64,000 nt of DNA from the NCBI RefSeq assembly GCF_023507705.1, contig NZ_JALBGD010000015.1, positions 1 through 64,000 of the forward strand, given 5' to 3'. The translations under genes and the position numbers were made by a program. This stretch comes from Stappia sp. WLB 29 (GTDB lineage Bacteria > Pseudomonadota > Alphaproteobacteria > Rhizobiales > Stappiaceae). Position 1 is the stretch's first letter, and the number at the start of each line of letters is the position of its first letter. Below the pieces are notes generated by a model. The model made no database searches, was not told where the DNA came from, and saw only the letters and a program-made list of their open reading frames with translations. Below, in pieces: positions 41,040 to 50,222 of this stretch.

Positions 41040-41830
41040 ACGACGCGCGCCCTTCAGAGCGACGGCTTCCCACGAAGTTTCAAGATCTCCGCGCGTAGTT
41101 TGAGGCGAGCACCTAATGGTTCACCATGCTTGGCTTCCCAGTCGAGCGCAGGTTGGATGTTATCTTCCGCGCGCCAAGGGATATCCAATTCCGGACAATG
41201 AACCTGCTCAAGGAAACGAATCTTTCGCTTCTTCAGCTGTTTCTGAAACGCGTCACTACAAAACACTCCGTAACCGTTCGGGCGAAGATAGAGACCTATC
41301 CAAAGATGGTGACTACCTATCCGTGGCGCACTTAGCGTGACTGATTTAGACGTGGGCAACCTGACATAAGGGCGGTCTATTTCTTCATATACCTGCCAAT
41401 GAATGCCCGAAGGCTCAATCAGAACCGCATCGAATGCGACTGCGCAGTTGAAAACGTAATACATCTGCGGCAACGGCTCGCCGCTCTTAAATCGCAATTT
41501 CAGTGGCATGAACTGATGCACGCCGGGTTCGAATTCCTCGACCAGATCCTTGAAGCGCTGGCTGACCGCGTTGCAACCACACATGGGAAAAACATCCGGC
41601 ACACGCTTGGTCGTCGTCTGATGACCAGAAACCGGAATCTTGGTGGGGTCGACCCAATAATACTGACTTAACCCGAAGGCTCTGGCAGTCTTATCAGGAT
41701 ACTCCTTGTCATCAAATACGAAACCAGGTGTGGACCACGCTTGGTAGACAAGATTGAGCAGCCACGCCATCGGTTCCCCGCGCTTTTCGTTTCGGTGCTT
41801 GAGCAAGAACCTATGCACCATTGGTTGCAA
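41040..41830. other. low-GC island containing one gene
   Basis: Counted GC over 41161-41340 is about 49%, against clearly more than 65% in both neighbours. The change coincides with a single gene (41054-41770). No repeats, integrase, tRNA or insertion-sequence ends flank it. Confidence 0.7.
41054..41770 (-). CDS. Imm11-like (DUF1629) immunity-type protein, orphan
   Basis: Protein of 238 residues (start at 41770, MAWLLNLVYQAW; an in-frame ATG at 41830 would add 20). Its layout resembles the imm11/DUF1629 group of immunity proteins: an N-terminal half describing a target-like region (FDDKEYPDK, PMCGCNAVSQRFKDLVEEFEPGVHQFMPLKL) and a C-terminal half ending in GVFCSDAFQKQLKKRKIRFL. The family assignment is from pattern memory. 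Codon use is much less GC-rich than its neighbours, a sign of recent transfer. No toxin or secretion gene adjoins it. Confidence 0.55.
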   Translation of the reverse strand: MAWLLNLVYQAWSTPGFVFDDKEYPDKTARAFGLSQYYWVDPTKIPVSGHQTTTKRVPDVFPMCGCNAVSQRFKDLVEEFEPGVHQFMPLKLRFKSGEPLPQMYYVFNCAVAFDAVLIEPSGIHWQVYEEIDRPYVRLPTSKSVTLSAPRIGSHHLWIGLYLRPNGYGVFCSDAFQKQLKKRKIRFLEQVHCPELDIPWRAEDNIQPALDWEAKHGEPLGARLKLRAEILKLRGKPSL

Positions 41831-41907
41831 GCCGGTGAAGCCCCTCCCCTCGCATTGCGCGAGCCGGTATAAGCGGCTGCAAGAACAAAGGCCGGAGACC
41901 CGCCCGC

Positions 41908-42843
41908 ATGCCGATTGCCGCCTTCGGCGCTATCCACCTCGACACGATCGCCCATGCGGACCGCCGGATCCTGCGCGAAACCTCCACGCCGGCAGCACTT
42001 GCCGTACGGCCGGGCGGCGTCGCGACCAATGTGGCGCGCGCGCTGGCGCGGCTCGACTGCCGCATCGCGCTGGCCGGCCGGCTGGGACGCGAGGCGGAGG
42101 CCGACGGGCTGCTGGTGCAGCTGATGGCGGAAGGCGTGGACACCGCAGCCATCCGCCGCAGCGACCTGCCGAGCGGGCGCTATCTCGCCCTGCACGATCC
42201 CGACGGAACGCTGGCGGCGGCCGTCGTCGATGCCCGCATCACCGAGACGCTGGAACCGGGCGCCCTGCTGCCGCTGACCAAGGCGCAGGAGGAAGCCGGC
42301 TGCTGGTTTCTCGATGCCAACCTGCCGCAGCCGCTTCTGGCGGAATTGGCGGAGACAGCGGGAGAGCGGAGGCTGGCGGCCGACGCGGTCTCGCGGGCCA
42401 AGGCCGCAAGGCTCGGCCCGATTCTGCCGCGTCTCGATCTGCTGTTCTGCAACCGTGCGGAGGCCGCCGCCCTGCTCCGGCAGGACGAGAGGCAGCAAGA
42501 GCCGGACGACGGCGGCGCGGAGGCGGCAAATGCGCTGGTGGAGGCCGGCGTGCGGGCCGTGGTGGTGACCCGGGGCGCAGCCCCCGTGCTTCTGGCGACC
42601 CGCTCGGGCATCGACGAGATCTCGCTGACGACATGCGATGGCGCAGCAGCCCCCCCGCCGCGGATCGTGGACGTGACCGGGGCGGGCGATGCGCTGATCG
42701 CCGGAACGCTGGCGGGCCTGGAGCACGGGTTTCCGCTTGCACGGGCGGTCGCGGCCGGCATGCGCGCCGCAGCGCTGACGCTGGAAAGTCCCGGCGCGGT
42801 GGCGGACACATTGACGTGGGCAGCAATCGCGCCGACGAGATAA
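41908..42843 (+). CDS. psuK: PfkB-family sugar kinase, probable pseudouridine kinase
   Basis: Kinase of 311 residues of the PfkB/ribokinase group. The C-terminal signature DVTGAGDALIAG places the catalytic base at D261, and the N-terminal GGVATNVARALARL is the substrate-binding start. It is followed 131 bp later by a pseudouridine-5'-phosphate glycosidase gene, so pseudouridine is the most likely substrate: the kinase makes pseudouridine-5'-phosphate, which PsuG then splits to uracil and ribose-5-phosphate. The kinase alone would not fix the substrate. Confidence 0.85.
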   Translation: MPIAAFGAIHLDTIAHADRRILRETSTPAALAVRPGGVATNVARALARLDCRIALAGRLGREAEADGLLVQLMAEGVDTAAIRRSDLPSGRYLALHDPDGTLAAAVVDARITETLEPGALLPLTKAQEEAGCWFLDANLPQPLLAELAETAGERRLAADAVSRAKAARLGPILPRLDLLFCNRAEAAALLRQDERQQEPDDGGAEAANALVEAGVRAVVVTRGAAPVLLATRSGIDEISLTTCDGAAAPPPRIVDVTGAGDALIAGTLAGLEHGFPLARAVAAGMRAAALTLESPGAVADTLTWAAIAPTR

Positions 42844-42974
42844 AAAAGGATGCGCGGCAGCCGCCACCCGGCCATGCGCAAACGGGGTGGCCGGGCGCCT
42901 CGACAGCGACGGGGCGCCGGCCCTATAAGGCGGTCCGCACCCGGCAGGGGACGGCAGGACGGAGCGAATTCGAC

Positions 42975-43949
42975 ATGCTGGACAAGGATATGAACGGGCT
43001 GGCTCCGGTTCTGCAGCTGGGCGAGGAGGTCGCCGCGGCACTGGCCGTGGGGCGCCCCGTGGTGGCGCTGGAATCGACCATCATCACCCACGGCATGCCC
43101 TGGCCGAAGAATGTCGAGACCGCCCGGCTGGTCGAGGCGGACATCCGCGCCGGCGGCGCCGTCCCGGCGACGATCGCGGCCCTCGACGGCAAGCTGCATG
43201 TCGGACTGTCCGACGGCACGCTGGAGCGGCTGGCCAAGGCCGAGGGCGTGATGAAATGCTCGCGCGCCGATCTCGCCATTGCGCTGGCGAGCGGCCGTCC
43301 CGGCTCCACCACCGTCGCGGCGACGATGATGGCCGCCCATGCCGCCGGCATCGCGGTCTTCGCCACCGGCGGCATCGGCGGCGTGCATCGCGGCGCGGAG
43401 ACGAGCTTCGACATTTCCGCCGATCTCGACGAACTGGCGCGAACGCCGGTCTGCGTGGTGGCGGCCGGCGCCAAGGCGCTGCTCGACCTGCCCAAAACGC
43501 TGGAAGTGCTGGAAACGCGCGGCGTGCCGGTGATCGCCCACGGGCAGGACGCCTTCCCGGCCTTCTGGTCGCGCGACAGCGGCCTTGCCGCGCCCTACCG
43601 CATGGACACGGCGGACGAGATCGCCGGGCTGCTGGAGCTGCGCGCCCGGTTCGGCGAACATGGCGGCGTTCTGGTCGCCAACCCGGTGCCGGAGGCGGAC
43701 GAAATTCTCCCCTCTCAGATCGCCTCGGCCATCGAGCAGGCGCTGGCGGAAGCGGCACGGCGTGGCGTCGGCGGCAAGACGGTGACGCCCTTCATCCTGT
43801 CGATGATCTACGAGCTCACCAAGGGGCGCAGCCTCGTCACCAACATCGCGCTGGTCCGCAGCAATGCGCGGCTGGCGGCGGCAATCGCGGTTGCGCTGGC
43901 CGCGCGGCAGGGCAGGACCGCAGCCGGCCGTTTCTCCTCTGACGTGTAA
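42975..43949 (+). CDS. psuG: pseudouridine-5'-phosphate glycosidase
   Basis: Enzyme of 324 residues that cleaves the C-C glycosidic bond of pseudouridine 5'-phosphate. The opening VVALESTIITHGMPWPKNVE is distinctive, and the Schiff-base lysine is K167 in VVAAGAKALLDLP. The ATG at 42975 follows GGAGCG and precedes a normal family start. It pairs with the upstream kinase. Together they would salvage pseudouridine from RNA turnover, feeding uracil and ribose-5-phosphate to nucleotide metabolism. Confidence 0.96.
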   Translation: MLDKDMNGLAPVLQLGEEVAAALAVGRPVVALESTIITHGMPWPKNVETARLVEADIRAGGAVPATIAALDGKLHVGLSDGTLERLAKAEGVMKCSRADLAIALASGRPGSTTVAATMMAAHAAGIAVFATGGIGGVHRGAETSFDISADLDELARTPVCVVAAGAKALLDLPKTLEVLETRGVPVIAHGQDAFPAFWSRDSGLAAPYRMDTADEIAGLLELRARFGEHGGVLVANPVPEADEILPSQIASAIEQALAEAARRGVGGKTVTPFILSMIYELTKGRSLVTNIALVRSNARLAAAIAVALAARQGRTAAGRFSSDV

Positions 43950-44105
43950 CTGCCGCATTTTATATGCTTAACTCGCTGCGACCGGCAGCCATGGGGGGGC
44001 GCCGAACGATGGTCCCACCCGCGCCGGTCGCCGGAGTCCAATACGGCCCTGCCCAGCCCGCCCCTCGGGCGGCAACGCGGGCGAGACAGGAAGACAGAGG
44101 CTAAG

Positions 44106-45287
44106 ATGGCGGAAGCAGCAGCTCAGACCGGACTTTCTCCGATGCAGTATCTCGACAAGGCCGTGGCCGCCCTGCGCGACATGGGCCTGATGCCCGACGG
44201 CACCGCCGAGGCGCCGATCAACGCGCTGCTGGAGAAGATCTCCGACCTGTCTCCGGACAAGATCGCGGTGATCACCCGCACGCTCGGCCAGTCGCAGACC
44301 TTCAACGAGGTGGTGCGCAACGAGATCCAGGCCATGTCGATCGGCGAGCGTTACGAGGCGATCACCGAGGCCTTCAACTCGATCCGCGACGACGCCAAGG
44401 GCATGGTCGACCAACTGGCCGACGGCAAGATCTCCTTCATGGAGAACATGTCCAACAAGTGGCGCGACATGACCCGCGGCACGATCTCCGACCGCTTCGG
44501 CAAGATCCGGGAGACCTATCTCGACGTCGCCCGCGACACCAAGGACCAGATCGAGCGCGAGCAGCGCATCCTGGAGGCCTATCGCGATTTCCGCGGCGCG
44601 CTGAAGCAGGCCGAGGTCCTGGCGCTGGAGGTGCTGAACACCGCGACGGCCCGTCTGGAAGAGGCCAAGGCCGCGCTGGAGGCCTCCAACAAGGAGGTCG
44701 AGGCACATGACGGCGGCGACGCTGCGGCCAAAGCTCGCCTGGAGTTCGCCCGCGACGAGAAGATGCGCGCGATGCAGGACGAGGAGAAGCGCTACCAGAT
44801 CGCCAAGGACCTCTCCGACAACCTGACCATCGGCTACAACACGTCGGAAGTGATCATGGCACGTCTGATGCAGACGACCAACGCCAAGGAGCGGGTCTAT
44901 GCGCAGTCGGTGACCTTCTTCTCCACCAACGATTCCGTGCTGACCGCGCTGAATGCCTCCTTCACCGGCCTGCACGGTCTGCACGAATCGACCGAGGCGC
45001 TCAACGCCATGAAGGACGGCGTGTCGAAGTCGCTGGAGACCCTGGCGGAGATCGGCGATGCGGTGCAGGAAGCGGCGCTGAAGGCCGGCTACGGACCGAC
45101 CATCCAGGCGGCGGCCGTCAAGAAGCTGGTCGACTCGGTCATCAACTTCCAGGTCAACTCGCGCGAGATCATCAACGAGATGCGCGTCATGTCGACGAGG
45201 AACTCCGAGGAGATCCGCGACGCGGTGGAGGACGGCAAGCGCCGTCTTGCAAAGCTCGCCGCACAGGGCAACATGATCGGCGCCTGA
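44106..45287 (+). CDS. coiled-coil protein of unknown function (cell-surface-protein type)
   Basis: Protein of 393 residues, nearly all helical and highly charged, with long heptad-like stretches (about 150-240, including EREQRILEAYRDFRGALKQA). There is no signal peptide or membrane segment, so it is probably cytoplasmic, despite relatives that I recall being named cell surface protein in databases. The C-terminal part (VIMARLMQTTNAKERVYAQS, VSKSLETLAEIGDAVQEAAL) is regular helix. No motif shows catalysis. First of three same-strand genes that look like one unit with 45376 and 46409. Confidence 0.7.
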   Translation: MAEAAAQTGLSPMQYLDKAVAALRDMGLMPDGTAEAPINALLEKISDLSPDKIAVITRTLGQSQTFNEVVRNEIQAMSIGERYEAITEAFNSIRDDAKGMVDQLADGKISFMENMSNKWRDMTRGTISDRFGKIRETYLDVARDTKDQIEREQRILEAYRDFRGALKQAEVLALEVLNTATARLEEAKAALEASNKEVEAHDGGDAAAKARLEFARDEKMRAMQDEEKRYQIAKDLSDNLTIGYNTSEVIMARLMQTTNAKERVYAQSVTFFSTNDSVLTALNASFTGLHGLHESTEALNAMKDGVSKSLETLAEIGDAVQEAALKAGYGPTIQAAAVKKLVDSVINFQVNSREIINEMRVMSTRNSEEIRDAVEDGKRRLAKLAAQGNMIGA

Positions 45288-45375
45288 GCCGCCCGCAAGG
45301 GAACCGCATCCATCACGGCCGGCCGCGGACATCCGGGGCCGGTCCTGCCGCAAACGGCTGCAGGGGAACGAGTGC

Positions 45376-46314
45376 ATGGCCTCCGACACCGCCTCGACCA
45401 GGGCGCCGCTCGATGAGCTGATGATGGCGATGGACGTGGTCGACACGCTGCGCCACGACGAACGCATCGCACTGAAGGAACTCGGCTCGGACGAGCGCGA
45501 CGCTGCGATGATCCAGCGTCTGCGCGAGATCTATACGAGCCAAGGCATCGAGGTTTCCGACCGCATTCTGCGCGAAGGCGTCGAAAACCTGAAGCAGAAC
45601 CGCTTCGTCTACAGCCCGCCAGCGGCCGGCTTCCAGCGCACGCTGGCGCTGATCTACGTTACGCGCCTGCGCTGGGCGAAGGCGATCGCGATCCTGCTGC
45701 TGCTGGCCGTTGCCGCAGCGCTGGCCTGGCACTTCCTGGTGACCGCCCCGCGCGAGCGGGCCGCCGAGGCGCTGCGGATCGAGCTGACGCAGACCCTGCC
45801 GACGGAGATTGCCGCGACCGTGCGCCGGATCGGCGAGGTGAGCGATGAAACCGCCGCCCGCGAGCGGGCGGCGACGCTGGCCACCGGCGGCCAGGCTGCC
45901 CTTGCCGCGAACGATGCGGCCGCCGCCCGCAAGGCACTGGCCGACCTCAAGGCGCTGGAGGCCCGCCTGCTGCAGGTCTACGACATCCGCATCGTGTCCC
46001 GTCCGGGCACGCCGACCGGCGTCACCCGCATCCCCCAGGCCAACACCTCGGCGCGCAACTACTACCTTCTTGTCGAGGCGGTGGCGCCGGACGGAAAGAT
46101 TGTGCCGCAGGAAGTCACCTCCGAAGAGGACGGCGCCCGAAAGACGGTCGCCATCTGGGGCCAGCGGGTGCCGCAATCGACCTTCGACGCGGTGCGCCGC
46201 GATAAGGAGGAGGACGGCATCGTCAGCAATCCGGTGCTCGGCAGCAAGGCGCGCGGCAAGCTGCAGCCCGAGTGGCAGGCCCGGGTGGAGACGGGAGCGA
46301 TCACGCAATGGTAG
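45376..46314 (+). CDS. single-pass membrane protein, probable DUF6384 family
   Basis: Protein of 312 residues. The N-terminal 95 residues are cytoplasmic (APLDELMMAMDVVDTLRHDE), one transmembrane helix follows at about 95-117 (AKAIAILLLLAVAAALAWHF), then an alanine/arginine helical linker and a C-terminal beta-rich domain (about 200-312, NYYLLVEAVAPDGKIVPQEV). The membrane orientation is probably N-in with the C-terminal domain in the periplasm. I believe relatives are filed under DUF6384, an uncharacterised family. It starts 88 bp after the first gene of the block. Confidence 0.7.
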   Translation: MASDTASTRAPLDELMMAMDVVDTLRHDERIALKELGSDERDAAMIQRLREIYTSQGIEVSDRILREGVENLKQNRFVYSPPAAGFQRTLALIYVTRLRWAKAIAILLLLAVAAALAWHFLVTAPRERAAEALRIELTQTLPTEIAATVRRIGEVSDETAARERAATLATGGQAALAANDAAAARKALADLKALEARLLQVYDIRIVSRPGTPTGVTRIPQANTSARNYYLLVEAVAPDGKIVPQEVTSEEDGARKTVAIWGQRVPQSTFDAVRRDKEEDGIVSNPVLGSKARGKLQPEWQARVETGAITQW

Positions 46315-46408
46315 CTCTTGCCCAGGCGGCATCGCGCCGAACGACACTTGAGGGAGGGACCGGCGGGAGGCCGGCAGGCACGCACAGGACGGCAAGGGGC
46401 ACGCGGGC

Positions 46409-47848
46409 ATGGTGAGCGGACGTCAGACCCTCGGCTCGATCGAAAGGGCGCTCGGTGAGGTCCGGCAGGAGGAAGACCTCCTGCGGCGGCGCGTCGACGA
46501 CGCCATGCGCGAGATCAACGATCTGCGCGGCGCCGAGTTGGAAGCCTTCCGGGAGCTTGCCCGCTTTCGCCTGCGCGAAGGCGGCGACAAGGCCTTCGGC
46601 CAGCGCATCGACAAGGACGAGGCCGAGGCCCGTCGCCAGCTGGAACAACGGGAACTGGCGCTATCGGCCTTGCGCGCCCAGCATGATGCCCTGACGAGCG
46701 ACGTCGCCGCCCTCACCGAGCAGCGCCGCCGCCTGACGCGCGAGCGCGATGCGGCGAGCGACCGGCTCGACGCCATTCTCGAGGCCGTCGACGAGAAGCT
46801 TGCCGGCGATCCGGCCTACACCGCCCAGCGCGAGGCGGCGGAAGCCGCGCAGCGCACGGCCGAGGCCGCGCGGTCCAAGGCACGGCAGGCGCAGGACGAC
46901 CGGGCAGCCAAGAGCAAGGCCTACGAGGACGACGCGCTCTTCGCCTATCTGTGGAAGCGCGGGTTCGGCACCTCGGCCTATCGTTCGACCGGCCTTATCC
47001 GCATGCTCGACCGCTGGGTGGCGCGGCTCATCCGCTACGACGATGCACGCCCCAACTACGCCATGCTGGTGGAGATCCCGCATCGGCTCGAAGCCTATGC
47101 CAGCGACCGAGAGGCGGAGGCGGAGGCGGAACTGGCCAAGCTCGGCGCCCTGTCGCGCCAGGCCGCAGCGGACGTCGCCGGCGAGGACCTTGCCGCAGTC
47201 ATCGAAACCGCCGAACGCGAGATCGAGGACACGACGGCAACGCTGGAGAAACTGGAAGTCGAGCTGGAGGAACTGGGCAAGCGCGAGCAGCCCTATCTCT
47301 CCGGCGAGGATTCCGAGTTCCGCACTGCCGAGGAGGCCTTGCTGCGCTCGCTGCGCTCCGAGGAGCTGACCACCTTATGGCAGGAGGCGCTCGCCACCCC
47401 CTCGCCCGACGACGAGCGGATCGTCCGCCGTCTGCAGGATCTCGACGCCCGCATCGAGATCCTGAACAGCGCGACGGAAAAGGACCAGCGCACGTTGCGC
47501 GATCTTGCCCGCCGGCGCGACGAACTGGCCAAGGTGACGCGCCAGTTCCGTCAGAAGCGCTATGACACCTGGGACTCCACCTTCGACAACGACAGCCTGA
47601 CCGGCGTTCTGCTCGGCGAGTTGGCCAAGGGCGCCCTGTCTGGGGCCGACTACTGGGCCAAGGCCGAGAAGTCGCGCAAGCGGCGCAAGCGCCACGGCGG
47701 CAGCGTCGGCTTTCCCGGCGGCATCGGCCTGCCCGGCTCCATGGGTGGGGACGGCCCGGGAGGTGGACGCGGCGGCTTCGGCGGCGGCGGCTTCGGAAGC
47801 GGGGATTCCTTCGGCGGTGGCGGCTTCAAGACCGGCGACACGTTCTGA
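46409..47848 (+). CDS. coiled-coil protein with glycine-rich tail, unknown function
   Basis: Protein of 479 residues: an N-terminal coiled coil (about 1-170), a middle globular part (WKRGFGTSAYRSTGLIRMLD), a second coiled-coil region (about 215-385), a basic patch (KSRKRRKRHGG) and a glycine-rich end (GGFGGGGFGSGDSFGGGGFK). The tail resembles those of some membrane-associated TPM-type proteins but no such domain is present. No signal peptide. Third gene of the block, 94 bp after the DUF6384-like gene. Confidence 0.7.
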   Translation: MVSGRQTLGSIERALGEVRQEEDLLRRRVDDAMREINDLRGAELEAFRELARFRLREGGDKAFGQRIDKDEAEARRQLEQRELALSALRAQHDALTSDVAALTEQRRRLTRERDAASDRLDAILEAVDEKLAGDPAYTAQREAAEAAQRTAEAARSKARQAQDDRAAKSKAYEDDALFAYLWKRGFGTSAYRSTGLIRMLDRWVARLIRYDDARPNYAMLVEIPHRLEAYASDREAEAEAELAKLGALSRQAAADVAGEDLAAVIETAEREIEDTTATLEKLEVELEELGKREQPYLSGEDSEFRTAEEALLRSLRSEELTTLWQEALATPSPDDERIVRRLQDLDARIEILNSATEKDQRTLRDLARRRDELAKVTRQFRQKRYDTWDSTFDNDSLTGVLLGELAKGALSGADYWAKAEKSRKRRKRHGGSVGFPGGIGLPGSMGGDGPGGGRGGFGGGGFGSGDSFGGGGFKTGDTF

Positions 47849-48036
47849 TCGTTCGCACCCGGATCTCCAACCGGCACGTGCCTTGGCACATTCGCCGGGA
47901 TGCCTGCGTCCGCAGTCTTTGTTAACTTCGCTGTCGCAAGCTTGCGCTTGCGCAAAAGGTCCGCCGACACCGCCTTCCAGGTGCCGCCCGGATATCCTGC
48001 CCGTATCCGGGCCCTTACTTCTTGGGGAATGCCGCA

Positions 48037-48528
48037 ATGCTGCTCCGCCTGACCCTCGTCCTCGTTGCCGCCACGGCGCTTACCGCCTGCCAGTCCGGCC
48101 GGCGCGGACCCGCCCCGGTCGAACCGCAGCAGGCAGTGCTGACCGTGCCGACCGGCGCGCAGTCGATCACCGTCCGGGCAAATACCGAGACGGTTCGCCA
48201 GACCATCGTCGCCAACGCGACAGAGCGCGGCACGCCGATCACCCAGAACCAGCCCAACATGGTGATTCTGGAGCGGACGGTGACGGGAGAGAACCCGGCC
48301 CTCGACAGCGAGTTCGGCCCCTCCGACAACGGCCCGCGCAAGTTCCGCATCCGCGTCCGCTTCCAGGGCACCGGCTGCGATACGCTGGTGGTGCAGGACG
48401 TCGCCGTCATCAACAATGCCGGCACCGCGCTGGAGCAGGTCTTCACTCTGACCCAGCCGCAATACAACCCGCGCGACAGCCTTGTCGGCCTGAAGTCGAA
48501 GGCGGAATCCGGCGCCCGCTGCATCTGA
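48037..48528 (+). CDS. hypothetical lipoprotein
   Basis: Protein of 163 residues with a lipobox LTAC (cysteine at residue 18) after a basic and hydrophobic start. The mature part is predicted beta-rich (QAVLTVPTGAQSITVRANTE) with two cysteines near the end that could form a disulfide. The ATG at 48037 follows a TTGGGGAA ribosome-binding site; an earlier in-frame TTG at 48022 is less likely. No family recognised. Envelope-anchored. Confidence 0.7.
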   Translation: MLLRLTLVLVAATALTACQSGRRGPAPVEPQQAVLTVPTGAQSITVRANTETVRQTIVANATERGTPITQNQPNMVILERTVTGENPALDSEFGPSDNGPRKFRIRVRFQGTGCDTLVVQDVAVINNAGTALEQVFTLTQPQYNPRDSLVGLKSKAESGARCI

Positions 48529-48656
48529 CGGCAGAGCGGGCAAACCTGAGGGGAGCGACCTTGTCGCTTCCCTGCCGTTGCATGCGAGGCGAAAACGCGC
48601 TTGTCTCGCGGCCGGGTTGAATCGAACTTTCCCTCCCGCTCGCAACCAGCAGCGCC

Positions 48657-49274
48657 ATGGCCACCGTCTACGATCTGAAATCCCGCTTCCAGGACCTGCT
48701 GCGCCCGATCGTGCGCGCCCTGGCGCGCGCCGGCATCACCGCCAACCAGGTAACGCTGGCGGCCCTCGCCCTGTCCGTGCTCGCCGGGCTCGCGATTGCC
48801 CTGTGGCCGGCCGCCGGCCTGCCGCTCGCGCTCCTGCCCCTGGTGCTGTTCTTGCGCATGGCGCTCAACGCCATTGACGGCATGCTGGCCCGCGAGCACC
48901 ATCAGCAGTCGGCACTCGGCGCCGTGCTCAACGAGCTCGGCGACGTCGTTTCCGACCTTGCGCTCTACCTGCCCTTCGCGCTTGTGCCCGGCGTCTCGCC
49001 CGTGGCCGTCGTCGGCCTGTGCCTGCTCGCCGTGATCGGTGAGATGACAGGCGTCGTCGGCGTCCAGATCGGCGCCTCGCGGCGCTATGACGGCCCCCTC
49101 GGCAAGAGCGACCGCGCCGTCCTGTTCGGTACGCTCGGCCTGTTGCTCGGCATCGGCCTCGCCGGCCCCGTCTTCGCCAACTGGGTGCTGGCAGTGGCGC
49201 TGCTTCCCGCCGCCCTCACCATCTTCAACCGCGCCCGAAAGGCGCTGGCCGAGGTCCGGGAGGGCCGTCCGTGA
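48657..49274 (+). CDS. CDP-alcohol phosphatidyltransferase family protein
   Basis: Membrane protein of 205 residues with about six helices of the CDP-alcohol phosphotransferase family, which joins CDP-diacylglycerol or a CDP-alcohol to an acceptor. The usual motif D-x2-D-G-x2-A-R-x8-G-x3-D-x3-D reads here N-x2-D-G-x2-A-R-x8-G-x3-N-x3-D, so two of the four metal-binding aspartates are asparagine. E. coli YnbA is a likely relative by gene context. First gene of a four-gene lipid operon; the next gene starts inside its stop codon. Confidence 0.85.
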   Translation: MATVYDLKSRFQDLLRPIVRALARAGITANQVTLAALALSVLAGLAIALWPAAGLPLALLPLVLFLRMALNAIDGMLAREHHQQSALGAVLNELGDVVSDLALYLPFALVPGVSPVAVVGLCLLAVIGEMTGVVGVQIGASRRYDGPLGKSDRAVLFGTLGLLLGIGLAGPVFANWVLAVALLPAALTIFNRARKALAEVREGRP

Positions 49275-50215
49275 GCCTGTTCGACGACCTGACGCCGCTC
49301 CACCTCGCCATCGCCGGCATCTGGGGCATCCTGGTCCTTGCCAGCATCCTCGTCTTCGCACTGAAGCGTCTCCAGCCCCAGCGCGACCACTCCGAACTGG
49401 TCAGCCGCACGGTGAGCTGGTGGGGCATGATCGCCCTCTTCACCGCCGCCTTCCTGCTGAGCCGGACGCTCTCCATCGTGTTGTTCGCGCTGGTGAGCTT
49501 CCTCGCCTTCAAGGAATACCTGTCGATGATCCCGACCCGCCGGGCCGACCGACGGGTGCTGTTCTGGGCCTACCTGTCGATTCCGGTCCAGTATTACTGG
49601 GTCGCCGACGGCTGGTACGGCATGTTCGCCGTCTTCATCCCGGTCTACATGTTCCTGTTCCTGCCCTTCTCCATGCTGCTGTCGCAGCAGACGGAAGGCT
49701 TCCTGAAGGCGATCGGCACGCTCAACTGGGGTCTCATGCTCTGCGTCTTCTCGCTGAGCCATGCGGCCTTCCTGCTGGTGCTGCCGGTGGCCGGCAACAC
49801 GGATCCGCAGGCGGGCGCCGGCCTGCTGCTCTATCTGGTGTTCCTGACCCAGTTCAACGACGTCGCCCAGTACACCTGGGGCCGTCTGTTCGGCCGCCGC
49901 CCCATCGTGCCCGTCGTCAGCCCGAAGAAGACCTGGGAAGGCTTCCTCGGCGGATTGCTGACGACGACGGTGGTGGCCGTTCTCGCCGCGCCGCTGGTCA
50001 CGCCCTTCGACTGGCAGCAGGCGGCAGCGGCAGGGCTGATGATCGCGGCCGCCGGCTTTATCGGCGACGTGACCGTCTCGGCCGTGAAGCGCGATCTCGG
50101 CGTCAAGGACACCGGCTCGCTGATCCCCGGCCACGGCGGCATCATGGACCGGATCGACAGCCTGACCTTTACCGCGCCGCTGTTCTTCCACTTCGTGCGC
50201 TACTTCCACGCGTGA
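49271..50215 (+). CDS. phosphatidate cytidylyltransferase (CdsA/YnbB-like)
   Basis: Membrane protein of 314 residues with about eight helices that would make CDP-diacylglycerol from CTP and phosphatidic acid. The C-terminal CDS signature is intact: SAVKRDLGVKDTGSLIPGHG then GIMDRIDS. It starts with GTG at 49271, overlapping the upstream stop in GTGA, so the two are translationally coupled. This is an accessory copy rather than the main cdsA that normally sits with the frr-uppS-bamA cluster; that cluster is not in this window. Confidence 0.9.
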   Translation: MSLFDDLTPLHLAIAGIWGILVLASILVFALKRLQPQRDHSELVSRTVSWWGMIALFTAAFLLSRTLSIVLFALVSFLAFKEYLSMIPTRRADRRVLFWAYLSIPVQYYWVADGWYGMFAVFIPVYMFLFLPFSMLLSQQTEGFLKAIGTLNWGLMLCVFSLSHAAFLLVLPVAGNTDPQAGAGLLLYLVFLTQFNDVAQYTWGRLFGRRPIVPVVSPKKTWEGFLGGLLTTTVVAVLAAPLVTPFDWQQAAAAGLMIAAAGFIGDVTVSAVKRDLGVKDTGSLIPGHGGIMDRIDSLTFTAPLFFHFVRYFHA

Positions 50216-50222
50216 GGACACC

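Noticed and set aside
44106-45287. TelA/tellurite-resistance assignment for the first coiled-coil protein
   Set aside because: The general helical look is similar, but the TelA core motifs I expect are not present; left as unknown function.
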